Under the pieces are notes generated by a model. It was not told where the DNA came from, did not search any database, and saw only the letters and a program-made list of their open reading frames with translations. A program made the translations under genes and the position numbers. 64,000 bases of DNA from Anisodus tanguticus. Taxonomy: Eukaryota; Streptophyta; Magnoliopsida; Solanales; Solanaceae. Positions 35,255 through 47,850 of this stretch are shown here, in pieces; position 1 is the first letter of the stretch, and the number at the start of each line of letters is the position of its first letter. The stretch lies in NCBI GenBank assembly GCA_034509755.1, contig CM067549.1:44754052-44818051 (forward strand), written 5' to 3'.

Positions 35255-38200
35255 TAGTATCAGATCAGGTCTGTCCTAGGGAGTCTGAAAGCCGTGTCTA
35301 GTAGAGTCTTGTTTATGGGTGTGTTGCGCGCCACACTTATAAATAGGAGGCTGCAAAGCATTTAGGGATGGTTTCAATTCTTTCATATCATAGATCGTGC
35401 AGTAGAACTGAGTCTTAAGAAGTCGAGTTTAACTCGTACCTGATACTGTTTTAGTAATGCGGTTATCAAAAAGATTTCGGTTAGTTTATATTCATAGAAG
35501 TAAATGAGTGACTTCTATTAGACGATTGATACGCCAGAAGGGCAGTATTATGTTATTTTTTTTTTGAGATTATGAGGAATTGTCTCACTCATATACGGAG
35601 GAGATAATGCAAGCCTGGAGAGCAAAATTTTTGTTTCGGGATAAAGAAAAGAGTAAAGTAAAGGAAGTACTATTCACCTGAACGCAGACGATTGTAAGGA
35701 TTCTCTCTGTAAACCTTATCGTGTTTATGATTAGCAGTGAGATTGAAGTTGTATTGAGTGTAAATACGAGTAGTATTCTCTCCATTGAGACAAATCCGTC
35801 AGATGATATGAGTAAGTTGCTTTCTCAGGCACGACTTCAGCCTAGAGCATCCGATGAAGATAGGCCTTTGAGGGGTCAGTGAGATTATAACCTAGGGAAT
35901 TTATTAGCTAGGGATCGCCGATATTTAAAGGGTTCAAAGATATCAATATCTAAGGGTCAAAGTTGTAAAGGTCGAGTGAGACCACCCCGACCATCTTATA
36001 GTCAGTGTGGTCGAGCGCATGCCGGATTGTGCCACAATGGTACAGAGGTTGGTTTAGTGTGGCAGCCATGGCCACAACGTTTAGAAGTGTCCTATGTTGA
36101 TGCGCAAAGGTAAGGATAGGATAATTATGAGTTGTACAGATGAAAAAAATCAGAAGACATCATTGGAAGGTTTAGTAGGTTATGAAAAGCTACACGTTTT
36201 ACGGTGACTTTTGCTGATTAGAATGAGGGAATATGTTATGTACGTGTGACATAAATTATAATGTCTTACCTAGAATAGATTGGGAATTGTCCCGGGTTAT
36301 CATTAACGACAACGGATTGCCACAATCCAATCGTCTGAAGAGTGACCATTAGTAAAATTTAAGAAAATCACATAAAGTGACGTACCTAGAATAGTGAGCC
36401 CAAGTCATATATAAGGATCGAGTTATCCACGGTAGTGGAAGGGGACATAAGCCTCTCGTCCTTGCGTAAAGGGCGATACCACATATTTTTTAGAATTACA
36501 TGTATCAATATTAGTAAGCTAAGGTATGATATAGGTATGAGAATGGTAAGGTATTCGGCTTCATTGTGCAGCATGTTACAATTCTAAATAACCTCTGGAT
36601 AACAATAGCTTGTTAGGGGCAATTGAGGATGACAACTATATAACAATCGAAGAATGGTTGTAAGAATATGGAAACAGTTAATAAGTATAAATGGAATGGT
36701 ATGATCAAGTATCAACGTAGAAATGTTTTTCGACGAATAGAAGGAAGGATTACGACAAGAAGGATAAAGGTGAATGAGATTATAGTTATGCAGGTTTTAC
36801 AAAGGTATGATTACTCCAGAACAGCGTAAGGACAAATGGTAGATGAGGGACCATAAGAACTCTTTGGACAAAGGTGATGGACCTCTGAGGTTCAGGAAGA
36901 TAGTATGAGAAATACTTTGAGATAAGAGACCCCCCAAGGCAACTTGAAATGAAAATGTAAAGGTAAGATGAATGAGCACTTGGTCGATAGGGAATCAAAT
37001 AATAATGAGACAAGAAATCTTGACAAGTCATGTGATCATGTAACACCGTGAATTGTATATAAACATATGAAGCGTCGGTTCCACAACATATGCAGTCATA
37101 CCTTTCAAAAAGTATATAAACGGAAGTAACAGTGAGTAAAGCTCGAGATTAGCACTTAAATAGGTGAAAATGAGCCAATGATGCCTATATAAACAAGGTA
37201 GACATTAAAGATATATGTCAAGAGATAATGACATTATAATGAAGATAAAATGTCAGGCAAACACAAATATCTATGAGCATTTCTAAACTGACCAAAGGTT
37301 CTACGAGATAGATAAAGTAATGGGTTTACAGCTTAACGAGATCAAGGAAATATTTTCCCAAAGTGCCATTGACGGAGAGTCTTAGCCATGAGGCAAGCGA
37401 AGGAATTCAAATCTAAGTATAATGATCAGGTTTGGATATAGTAAGACAACGTCACATAATGCAAATTCTTCAGGATCTTCCACATACTGAATGAGGGAAT
37501 AAGTTAACAGCTCATCTTTTAAGGGGTAGTAACGTCAAGGATTGGAATCAGGAGAAATGTTTGAGATTACGTATGTACACCAGAATATTTTGGAACTAAG
37601 AAGAGTACGACAAGTAATAAAATGAGTGAACAAGTGTCAAAAGAAGTAAAAAAAAGTTTCTTATAATTACGAGTGGTGAGAAAGCTTCAGACCATGAATG
37701 AGAGTTAACTACGATGATACACGCATTTCAGATTTGATGAAATTGTCCATAATGTGGTCATGATTGAAATACTACAAATATAAGAGTTTTCAGCACATCA
37801 GTTAGTAAACAAAGCTAAGTTGACAATAGAATCATTCACCCATAAGCGGCTTGACTCAGAACATTGAGATCCCGATGTGGAAATGAGAAATGATTAATAT
37901 GGATTTTATTAAGGGCTTACCTCGCTCTTATCATGAGTTTGCTTTTGTTTGTACAATTGTGGATAGACCGACCAAATCAGCTCAATTTCTGGCGGTAAAA
38001 AAAAACTACCGACACAACTGAGGACTACGCAAAGCTATACGTTAAGGAGATTGTTCGCCTTCATATGCCTATTTATATTATATCTGACTGAGGTACGTAG
38101 TTCACAGTTAATTTCTGGAGATCATTTCAAAAAGGATTTGGGCACTCAAGTTAATCTTAGCATAACTTTCCATCCTAAGACAGACGGGCAGGCCGAGCGT

Positions 38201-39140
38201 ACGATTCAAACACTCGAAGACATACTACGAGCTCGCGTAGTGGACTTCAAGGGAAGTAGGGATAATCATCTATCCCTTAATGAATTTGTGTACAATAGCA
38301 GTTATCATGATAGTATCAAGATGGCCACATACGAGGCTTTGTATTGACGAAAATGTAGATCTCCTATCAGATGGTTTGAAGTAGGCGAATCAAAAATATT
38401 TGGGCCTGACCTAGTGCACCAAGCCATAGAAAATGTGAAACTTATCCAAGAACGGTTGTTAACTGCTCATAGTCATCAAAATTCGTATTCAGATATGCGA
38501 TGGCGGGACCTAGAGTTCTAAGTAGATAATTGGGTCTTTCTGAAAGTTCCGCCTATGAAGGGTGTAATGAGGTTTGGGAAAAAGGGGAAGCTCAGCCCAA
38601 GGTATATTGGGCCATATCACATAATTCGATGAATTGTCCAAGTGACTTATGAATTAGACTTACCTTCAGAGTTAGAGTTTGTTCACTCGGTTTTCCATAT
38701 TTCTATGTTAAAAGCGTGTGTTGGGGATCCTTCCCGGATTGTACCGATTGACGATGTGAATGTTACAGAGGGCCTATCATATGAAAAGGTTCCTATTGCT
38801 ATCTTAGATCGATAAGTCCGCAAGTTGAGGACTAAAGAAATAGCCTCTGTGAAAGTTTTATGGAGGAATAAGAATGTAGAATAAATGACACGGGAGGCGA
38901 AAAAGGAGATGAGACACAAATATCCTTACCTATTTCAGGCACCGAGGCTCTGAAAGAAGCATAAGGTGAGTTTTATTTCAGACTATTATCATTAACGCTT
39001 GATGACCATGTGAGGTTCGACATAAGATAAATGTTATATTATATGGCACGTGAAGCGGTGGATGTATTTTCTGACTATGTGATGGGAATTAGATATGTCA
39101 CCCCAACATTCGAGGTCGAATATTTCTAAGGGGGGAAGAA
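35255..39140 (+). pseudogene. Degraded chromovirus A gag-pol
   Basis: Little remains open. A zinc-knuckle-like CGRAHAGLCHN is near 36,010. The integrase region at 37,900-38,350 shows MDFIKGLPRSYHEF, a DRPTKSAQFL segment, TFHPKTDGQAERTIQTLED and VYNSSYHDSIKMATYEALY, with several stops. The C-terminal chromodomain-like tail at about 38,690-38,950 reads CVGDPSRI, VTEGLSYEKVPIAILDR, a stop, then KVLWRNKN and KKEMRHKYPYLF. That tail places it with the Tekay/Del-like chromoviruses, which target heterochromatin. The reverse transcriptase is not recognisable by eye. Confidence 0.75.
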
Positions 39141-39837
39141 TGTAACATCCCGTACTTTTGGCCCATAGTTTGAATCGCTATGGACTAGTGCTATATCGCG
39201 CGATTATGACATTGAGTATATGGAGATTTTATAAGTCATCAAGATTTAAGTGAATTGAGATCAAGAAATTAATTATGTGTGTAATTAGATGTATGTTGAC
39301 TTAGTGGAAGACATGGAGAATTAATTAGTGGGGTAAAAAGTATTAATTAAGTCATCATAGAGGGAGACAAAATGATTTGGGCAAGGGATATATGGATGCA
39401 TGGCAAAGAAGGCAAAACTGACTCTTATTAATGGTCTTATGTTAGTGGCCTTTTGTGGCTAAGTACTTAGTGATAAGAAGGATTTAATTGAGTGGACCCC
39501 ATGACCAATAAAGTGAAGATTCATTACTCTTAAGTTCTCATTTTTAGAATGATGTTTAATTGAGAAAAATAAAGGCAGTCTCTACGGAGGTAAGAACAAG
39601 AACGAACAGAGGGATTGCTTATGACTTTGATCTTTCTAGATAGTTAGGCAATACAAAAATATAATATTGATTTTCATTCCTAAGATAACATCCATCTAGT
39701 TAACATAAGCTTCTAAGTACCAGTACATGGAAAAAAACTTTGAGCCCGAAATTGAAGCTATTGGAGTTATGTTTTGGCTATTACGAAAGCATCACGTTGG
39801 AAGGAAATTATTGGCAGCCAAGATTAGACGTCTATGG
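39141..39837 (+). repeat. 3' LTR of chromovirus A, truncated
   Basis: Begins TGTAACATCCCGTAC and follows the 5' LTR up to agattagacgtctatgg. It is cut there and fused to a copia LTR fragment. Only the first ~700 bp are present, and the ~162-bp segment of the 5' LTR is missing. Confidence 0.8.
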
Positions 39838-39840
39838 TTG

Positions 39841-40287
39841 ACCTTAAGTCTAAGGACTTCTATCTCCCACACGCTGATCATACTTTAGACAAGTATAAAA
39901 AAATAGTATATCAGCAGGGTATACCAATACTTTCAAAGTATCCATGTGTCCATCACGAGTAGCCATTACTCGTAGCAGGTGAGACATACTACATCCTCTA
40001 AGGATGTGATGCAGACCACATGTCGACTTATCACATATCATCGATATCTCATTCTCGATGATCATTAGTCGGGGCTATTTTAAGAGTTACGTTATAATAT
40101 TAATAGCTCACATTATTAATAACAATGTAACCTCTAGGGATGCATATTATAGAATATTATAAACAATCAACTAATAATTCAATAATTGCAGATGCCAAAA
40201 TATTAATCTCCATTAATAATAATACGAATGTGTATAAAGTACATTTGTCCTAATACGGATTGTCTCTAGGACGTACATATACTTTCA
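39841..40287 (-). repeat. Copia 3' LTR fragment, same family as the solo LTR
   Basis: On the minus strand it begins TGAAAGTATATGTACG right after the polypurine tract aagtgggaga (40289-40298). It matches the first ~450 bp of the solo LTR at 10242, then breaks off at 'gacttaaggtcaa' into the truncated chromovirus LTR. Confidence 0.85.
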
Positions 40288-40301
40288 ATCTCCCACTTGG
40301 C

Positions 40302-41790
40302 CTAGAGCCAATCTCCAACATATCTAATGTCCATATTCTCAAAATGACCATTATGCTTGACTAATCTTAATGGTTTAGTGAATGGGTCAGCTAGATTATC
40401 ACCTGTGGGAACATAGTCTAATCTAATCTCTTCAGTCTCCACCATCTCCCTGAGTATGTGGTACTTACTTGGTACATGCTTGTTTCTGTTTGTTGATCTT
40501 GGTTCCTTAGCCTGTGCAATCACACCAGTGTTGTCACAATAAATAGTTATTGGACAACTGGCACTCGGAACTACCCTTAGTTCCTTCAGGAACTCAGCAA
40601 TCGCGACAACTTCTTTACTAGCGTCCGATTCAACAATGTACTCAACTTCTTTTGTCGAATCAACAGTTGTAGCTTGTTTGGAACTTTTCCATCTCACTGC
40701 TCCACCATTGAAAATGAACGTGTACCCATACTGAGATTTGAAGTCATCAAGATCCGTCTGGAAGCTAGCATCAGTGTACCAAGTAGCAGCTAGCTTTTCT
40801 TCCCCACTATAGACTAAGAAGTAATCTTTAGTTTGTCTAAGATACTTAAGAATACTCTTGACTGCTTTCCAGTGTTCTTTCCCAGGATTCTGCTGGAATT
40901 TGCAAGTCATACTAAGTGCAAAGACCACATCTGGCCTAGTACAGGTCATGGCATACATGATCACTCCTATAGCTGAAGCATATGGGATCCTCTTCATGCG
41001 TTCAAGTTCTATAGCATTAGAAGGACTGTCCTTCTTAGATAACTTGATGCCTTGTCGCATAAGTAGACCGCCTTTCTTGGAATTTTCCATAGAAAAATGT
41101 CTAAGCACTTTGTCTATGTTGACTGACTGTGATAGCCCCAACAATCTATTAGGTCTATCTCTATAGATCCTAATTTCCAGAATGTAGCAGGCTTCACCTA
41201 AATCCTTCATCATGAAGGTACTGGAAAACCACTCCTTGACTGACTGTAGGAGAGTTTTACTGTCTCCCATTATCAATATGTCATCTACATATATAATAAT
41301 GAAGGCAATACTCCCATCCTTGCATTTACTATAAACACATGGATCCTCTTTTCTTCTGACGAAATCAAATGACTTGATAGCCTTGTCAAAGCAAATGTTT
41401 CAAGTCCTCGAGGCTTGCTTAAGCCCATTAATGAACTTTTGTAGCTTGCAGACATCATTTGGTTTGGACTCAAACGAAAAACCCTCAGGTTGTTTCATAT
41501 ACACCTCCTCAACTAGATTACCATTGAGGAAAGTGATTTTGACGTCCATCTGCCAAATGTCATAGTCATAATATACAGTTATTGCAAGCAAAATCCGAAT
41601 GGACTTAATCTTAGCAACAGGTGAAAATGTTTCATTATAATCGACCCCAGGCCGTTGATTATAACCTTTAGCCACCAACCTTACTTTATAAGTTTGTACA
41701 TTTCCAAATGCATCAATTTTCTTCTTGAAGACCCATTTGCATCCTATGGGCTTAACCCAGCTGGCAAATCAACCAAGTTCCACACTTGAT
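40302..41790 (-). pseudogene. Copia reverse transcriptase and RNase H, partly open
   Basis: The reverse transcriptase begins KGYNQRPGVDYNETFSPVAK, then QMDVKITFLNGNLVEEVYMK. The catalytic IIIYVDDILIMGD is intact near 41,285. RNase H runs open from there to 40302 through DLGEACYILEIRIYRD, TRPDVVFALSMT, WYTDASFQTD and IYCDNTGVIAQAKEP. The end VPTGDNLADPFTKPL is typical of copia. A frame break near 41.40 kb separates the N-terminal part. This is the best preserved copia pol in the window. Confidence 0.85.
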
Positions 41791-43200
41791 TGATGTACAT
41801 AGATTCAATCTCAGATTTCATGGCTTCTTGCCATCTCTTCGAATCAATGTCCAACATTGCTTTGCTATAGGTTGTAGGCTCATCGTTATCAGAAATATCT
41901 ATCTCATTGTGTTTTTCCACTAGTAGATTTAGTTTTTTAGGAGGACGATGAGTCCTAGTGGACCTACAGAGTTGATTGCTTTACAGTTCAGTATTTGGTA
42001 TGTTCTGACTGTGAGAAGGTTCTTGTGTGTTGGATAATCCACTAACTTGAGAGCTTTCAGGAATATCATTTTCATGTATTTCCTGAATGGGAAGAGGTGC
42101 AACCATTGCATCTACTCCCAAATGCTGTGTAGGAGGATCTTGCATTTCTGCATTGTTCCTCGTAACACTCCCACTGGCCGAAGGGCGTACTTGAAGTACC
42201 CAATCTTCACCAAATACTCCCACTGAATTCTTGCATTGGTCATTCGGCAAGGATTCAACATATATGTTATCTTGCCGTTCTTGAATTTCTTCAAGTTCTA
42301 TCTCCGTGCAACTATGTTCCTTGTAGACATATTCTTCTTCAAGGAAAGTTGCGTTCCTGGAAACAATGACCCTATGTTCTCCAGGAAGATAGAAGTAGTA
42401 TCCCTTAGTTTCCTTGGATACCCCACGAAGTAACATTTCTCACTTTTAGATTCCAACTTGTCAGTGAGCATTTTCTTAACATATGCAGGGCACCCCAGGG
42501 TCTCATATGTTTAAGAGCTATCTTTTTACCACACCATATCTGATATGGTGTCTTTTCTACTGACTTGGAAGGAACCATGTTCACAATAGATATAGAGGTT
42601 TGTATAGTATGTCCCCAAAGGTATGTCGGTAGAGCTGAGGAGCTCATCATGGATCGAACCATATCCAATAAGGTTTAGTTTCTCCTTTCGGCAACACCAT
42701 TCATCTGTGTTGTTCCATGAGGTGTCCACTCTAATTGGACTCCATGTAGCTTTAAGTAATCTAGAAAATCCTTGCTCAAGTATTCACCTCCTCGATTCGA
42801 TCGAAGGGTCTTGATACTTGTTGCAAGTTGCTTCTCTACTTCCGACTTGTACTCTTTGAAATTCTCAAAAGCCTCGGATTTATGTCTCATAAGATACACA
42901 TATCTATACCTTGTGAAGTCGTTAGTAAAAGTGATGAAGTGTGGGAAACCTCCTTTAGCTTGAGTAAAAAATGGCCCACATACATCCGTATGGACCAACT
43001 CAAGCACATCATTGGCTCGCACACCTTTCCCAGAAAGTGGCTTATTGGTCATCTTTCCTCTCAAGCAAGATTCGTAGTTACCATAAGACTCCAAGTCAAA
43101 TGGTTCGACGTAGTATAACTTCCTCAACCCTGCTATCCTTGATTCGTTGATATGACCAAGTCTGCAATGCCATAGGTAGGTAGAGTTTCTATTACTTATC
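41791..43200 (-). pseudogene. Copia integrase relic
   Basis: The integrase core has VLELVHTDVCGPF with the first catalytic Asp, then FTNDFTRYRYVYLM. The second catalytic residue lies in RSNRGGEYLSKDF and is Asn where Asp is required. TQMNGVAERRN carries the Glu. The frame breaks near 42.68 kb and continues MDMVRSMMSSSALPTYLWGH, then KGYYFYLPGEHRVIVSRNA (42.4 kb) and an acidic linker. A functional integrase is excluded by the Asn and the breaks. Confidence 0.8.
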
Positions 43201-43205
43201 TTAGC

Positions 43206-44483
43206 TCATTTATTTTGTATATTGAATATTTCTCGACTACAGTTTAGTGTATATAATCCATCCACAAGAGGAGCAGTTCTACATATAACATTATCAAAAG
43301 ACAGTACTTGACTGCCATTATAAATATATAAGGAAAAACCCTCCATGTCCAAAACAGGGATAGAAATGATATTCCTCGTTAACGTGGGTACATAGTAACA
43401 ATCATTTAACACTAGACAATAGCCAGAAGGAAAATTTAATCTATAAGTTCCTACGCGCTTAGCATCCACTCGTGCTCCATTTCCAACGCATAGGTCCACC
43501 TCTCTTGGTCCAACTTTTCTGCTATCAGTTAGCCCCTGCACATTGGTACAAATGTGTGAGCCACAAGTGGTATCCAATACCCAGGAATGAGAGTTATTTA
43601 TAGACATATTTATTTCAATGACGTACATACCTTGTCCACCAGAGGTAGAAGCACCTGGTGTGTTTTCTCCTCCTGGTGCAGTGCGGTCCTTCTTCCAATG
43701 CCCCTTCTTGTTGCAGTTGAGGCATACATCCTTAGCCGGATTCACCTTCTTCTTCTTCACACCTCCCTTAGGCTTCATAGGTAAGGGTGCAGCGACTGCT
43801 TTGCCCTTCTTCTTCTGTCATTCCTTACCTTTCGGCTTGGGTCGGCTAGTAGAGCTCACCATTAGCACAGCTTTGCCTTTGGAAGTGGAAGACTCAAAGG
43901 TCTTGAGCATTTGTGCAGCTCCGGCAGACTCGCATTCGTTCCATTCATATTGTAATTCACTATGAAGTTTTCAAATGAACGAGGGAGAGAGTTCAGGATG
44001 AGGGTGGTAGCGACATTCTTTTGCAGCTTCGTTCTAATTGAAACAAGCCTCTCTATCAGCCCTATCATATTCAACACATGCTGCAAGACCTGGCCCCCTT
44101 CATTGAGCTTGCACTTAAAAAGTTCTATCAGTAACTCACATTCCATAGTTTGGGATTGTGAGTCATAGATACTCTTCAAGTGTTCGAGTATCTCATTGGG
44201 ACCCATGTTCTCATGTTGTCTCTGAAGTTCCATAGACATGGAAGACAACATCACACATTGTGCTGAAGTGGCATCATCTAGGTGTTTTTGGTAAGCATCT
44301 TTATCAAAAGAGGCATATTCAACAGAGTCCGTCGCAGGGACTGTTGGGAACACCGTGTCCAACACGTATTCTAATTTCTCTTGTCTCACCACTATTCGCA
44401 AATTTCTTAGCTAGTCAAGGTAGTTAGGTCCAGTAAGTTTGTTCATTTCAATCAACATTTTCAATGATAAGTTCGACATCTTT
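43206..44483 (-). pseudogene. Copia gag and protease relic
   Basis: The probable start at 44483 opens MSNLSLKMLIEMNKLTGPNY, with TAG 23 codons in. Then RIVVRQEKLEYVLDTVFP, HENMGPNEILEHLKSIYDSQ and LPRSFENFIVNYNMNG follow. The zinc knuckle reads CLNCNKKGHWKKDR, so its last Cys is replaced. The protease reads WVLDTTCGSHICTN, with the active-site Gly replaced. One frame break lies near 43.8 kb. Confidence 0.8.
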
Positions 44484-45831
44484 GATAATCTGAAGAATTA
44501 GATAGACTAGAAATCAAACTCAAAATTTATTTCCTATTATACACATTCGTTTAGGCTAATCAACATGGTCTTTTGTTTAATTAGCTCCCACTATTTTAAC
44601 ATACTTCTACGACCCCATGGAAGAATACGAACCTATATTAATTGAGGTCATAATGGACCAAGATCCAAGCCTATGCTATCTCCGCGTTTGTTTGGCTGAT
44701 AACTTCAATAACACATCTTGGTAGGTTCTAAACCAATTGCAAAACTTATTTGCAACTCTTGGTTGATCAAATATTATATTTAATCTTGTGTCCTTAGATT
44801 AGTTCGACACTTTGGCGCCAAGATTTGTCTAAGAACACGACTACGTTTATGTATCTAAGTAAGTTTGGCCTTTGTGAGCAAACACTTTGGTGTAAATACC
44901 CACAAAAGTTTATCGTTTACCTTTACATTTAAAACACATCTATGAAAGAGCTTGGGTCCTCGTAGACTTAGAGTAAATGCTTTGGCATAACTACTCGTAT
45001 AGCCGAAAAGGATTTTGCACTCTAACAATTATAACGGATGACGTGTTTTAATTTAGACTTGTATTTAAAATTTTGGAGAATATTTTAATTCAGGATTTTA
45101 ACCAAGATCAACTATTTTACGCCATATCCAATATGACATCTTAATATCATGCAAAACTAATGACACATATAGTTGGGAACCGTCAACCCAATAGGCATGA
45201 TATAAGATGGTTTAACCTAATACTGGGCGTCGCCTGCCCAGACAGTTATAGCGGACACTATGCTAGTTATTAAATAAAAGCATTTAAACACTTAGCATAT
45301 AGTTCGTATATTATTCAATAATATACAATTAATAATAATCATGAGTTAACTTGTCTAAACTCTAAAATTTAAGTCTAATCCAAACATTCCCTTAAACATT
45401 TTTTGATTTTCACGATATTTCTGTAAGTTCCAGATTTTCAGAATTTACAGTTTAGTCCCTCAAGAATTTAAAATTTCAATTTTGAACCCATTTAAATTCA
45501 GAAAATCCAATTTTAATTTTCAGAAAATATTTTCAGATTTCAGTTACCTGTCTGTAATTTCCAGAATTTTAAATTAATTACAGATTTGGCCCAAGGGACC
45601 AAATCTGCTTTTCTGAAATTTATAGATTTGCCCCAAGGACCAAATCTGATGATTTTAAAAACTTTTCCAGGGACCAAATTGCAATTCCAGAAACTTCTAA
45701 AATATTCAGATTTTCCCAATGGCTAAATTGCAATTTCGGAAACCGCCACTGCCCGCCGGAACAGTGTTCGGTACTATTCACTGTTCCAATTTTTTTTTTT
45801 AAAACAAAGTTCTTCTTCGTTCACCGTTCCG

Positions 45832-45834
<3 letters not shown>

Positions 45835-45876
<42 letters not shown>
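45835..45876. repeat. (AT)21 microsatellite
   Basis: Twenty-one uninterrupted AT dinucleotides in the leader of the copia element, next to a T11 run. Likely polymorphic in length. Confidence 0.95.
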
Positions 45877-45879
<3 letters not shown>

Positions 45880-46370
45880 TAAATTGGAGCCTCGGTGCCG
45901 CGGCGCTCCATTGTGGAGATGCGGCGCCTCCGTCTCAGAAGCACAAAATCCACATTTCTGAAACCCTAAAACTAGTTCATGGTCAGATTTGCAGATTCAT
46001 CTTCGTTACCTTTCACTATCAAACAACATGTTCATCGACCATCATCCAATCCCTTCCGTTCTTCGCTTCAGTGCACCTTGTTCGCAATGAACTGGTTACG
46101 CACATTGACTTAGAAGAGTTAGGTCAGAATGACTTCCTCGATTACATCATTGTTTAATAGTTTGGGAGACAAGGATGATGTGCTTTTAAGATATTAGGTT
46201 TTCAAGCTTTAAACGACATAAATTTCATATTTAAACAAATTTTAACCCATATTATTATTAACTAATTACTTTATAATCATACAAAACAGCCCTGACTCTT
46301 GATACCACTGAAGGGGTTTGTTAGGTTGTTGTACGCAACGGATATTGAAAACTTGTTTTAAACCCAACAG

Positions 46371-47518
46371 GTGGAATAATTAATATGTACATAAATAACT
46401 AAACTTTGCATAACTAATCCTTACATAAAATAATATGTGAATTCCCTTATTAATTTTTATATTACTGATATCTGCATAATTCTCACCAGTTATCAAGCGA
46501 CCCCTTATTGTTAATTACATTAGGATATTAAATAAGATAATGGAAGTATTAGATAAATTGTTTGACGGAAAAGAAAAAGAATTTAAGTTATTTATATTAA
46601 TTGTGTAATGAACTTTTCTTTATCCCAATAATGCATGTTGTATAGGACAAAATTTGTATTATACATATGGACGAATTATATCATGACACGTGGCAGGGGA
46701 AGGTGAGTCAGATTCAAGTCAGCTTTCAATACGACCGGTAGCGTCGAAATAGCACCGGGAGTGTTGAAGAGTCATATGAACCGAAAAGCAGTGAGGTCAA
46801 GAGGCCAGTTCGAATCCCAACGGGCAGTCGTCACTTGTTTGATTATACACCTTCTAAGGTGCATTAATGACATTTATGGAGATACTAATTGTCCGATTAT
46901 TACAATATTCATGTATTGGTATTATTAGGGGCATAATTCATGAAATGTGTACCCATAAGTCCAAGTATAAATAGGACCAATTAACTCATTGTAAATGCAT
47001 CATATTCAAGATATTACAATATTACTTTTTGATTCATACTATTTGTCTTAATACTTGTGCTTAACACTATAGAAATCATCTAATCTGGTGGCCTCATCAA
47101 AAAGCTTCTTTCAGGCACAAGCTAACTATATTCTAATCTCACTTTGCTATTAAGTATTTATTAATAATTATATGTTAATCAATTTGCTAACATAATCACT
47201 TGAGACCCACGTGTCCTTGACATACCAATTAAATTGTACCGATTTACGGGTAAACACATGAAATTTAACTTATTATAGTGATTACATTTATTATAAGTTG
47301 TCAATTAATATTCAAAACTTGTGGCGTTCCTGTTAATTTATTTCTATGAACTTCTATGGAAAGTACGTGTTAGGGTATTTGATTTCAAAATCCTCAAGAT
47401 AAGAATCAATTGTGAGCTGACATGTATTACATTTCTCTGCATTCCTTTCCAGAATATTAACATAAATCCTTAGTGTTCAATAGTCTAGCTTTACTAACGG
47501 TATTGGTTAAGAGTTACA
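46371..47518. other. Intergenic, decayed repeat pieces
   Basis: No gene. From 46,376 to about 46,525 the sequence ('ataactaaactttgcataacta' to 'gcgaccccttattg') resembles a common nightshade MITE. From 46,640 to 47,110 a TATA-like 'tataaatagg' (about 46,970) and LTR-like flanks suggest an unclassified solo LTR, without clear ends. Confidence 0.35.
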
Positions 47519-47850
47519 TATCGGATATGGAATGGAAAACTGAATTTCTTATATGTCCTTGGACAATTCTCATCCTACAAGCTAGTTTTTTGGGCTGAGT
47601 TAGGCCCAAAACCCATTCTTTACATGGTATCAGTTAGGCGCCCAAATTATATTATTCACGCTCCAGTTAACAAAGTCTGGGTGTGCATATTATCCACGCT
47701 CCAGTTAACAAAGTTTGGGTGTGTGAGGGAGTGGTAAGATTCTGACATGGGATATGAAATGGGAAAATGGACTACTTATATAGGCTTGGACAATCCTCAC
47801 CCTACAAACTAGCTTTTGGGGTTGAATTGTGCCAAATATCCATTCTTTAC
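47519..47850 (+). mobile_element. TRIM-like miniature LTR element
   Basis: Two ~105-bp direct repeats (47519-47624 and 47745-47850) share 'atatg(g)aatgg(g)aaa', 'cttggacaat', 'cctacaa(g/a)ctagctttt'-like sequence and end 'ccattctttac'. The first is followed at once by a PBS-like TGGTATCAG (47625-47633). Only about 120 bp lies between them, including two tandem 38-bp units starting at 47657 and 47695. This LTR-PBS-LTR layout with no coding space is that of TRIM elements. Outer ends are unclear. Confidence 0.5.

Larger units (their letters stand above)
39841..46370 (-). mobile_element. Ty1/copia element, both LTRs truncated
   Basis: Minus-strand order is LTR remnant (about 46310-46370), PBS (46290-46307, TGGTATCAAGAGTCAGGG), a long non-coding leader, gag, protease, integrase, reverse transcriptase, RNase H, polypurine tract and 3' LTR fragment. 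The leader of about 1.8 kb (44,490-46,290) is long for copia and may hold insertions. Coding is broken in several places. Confidence 0.8.

Noticed and set aside
46785..46830. tRNA-like T-arm sequence 'agttcgaatccc'
   Set aside because: No A box, acceptor stem or anticodon arm could be fitted upstream. It could be a chance match or a remnant of a SINE.
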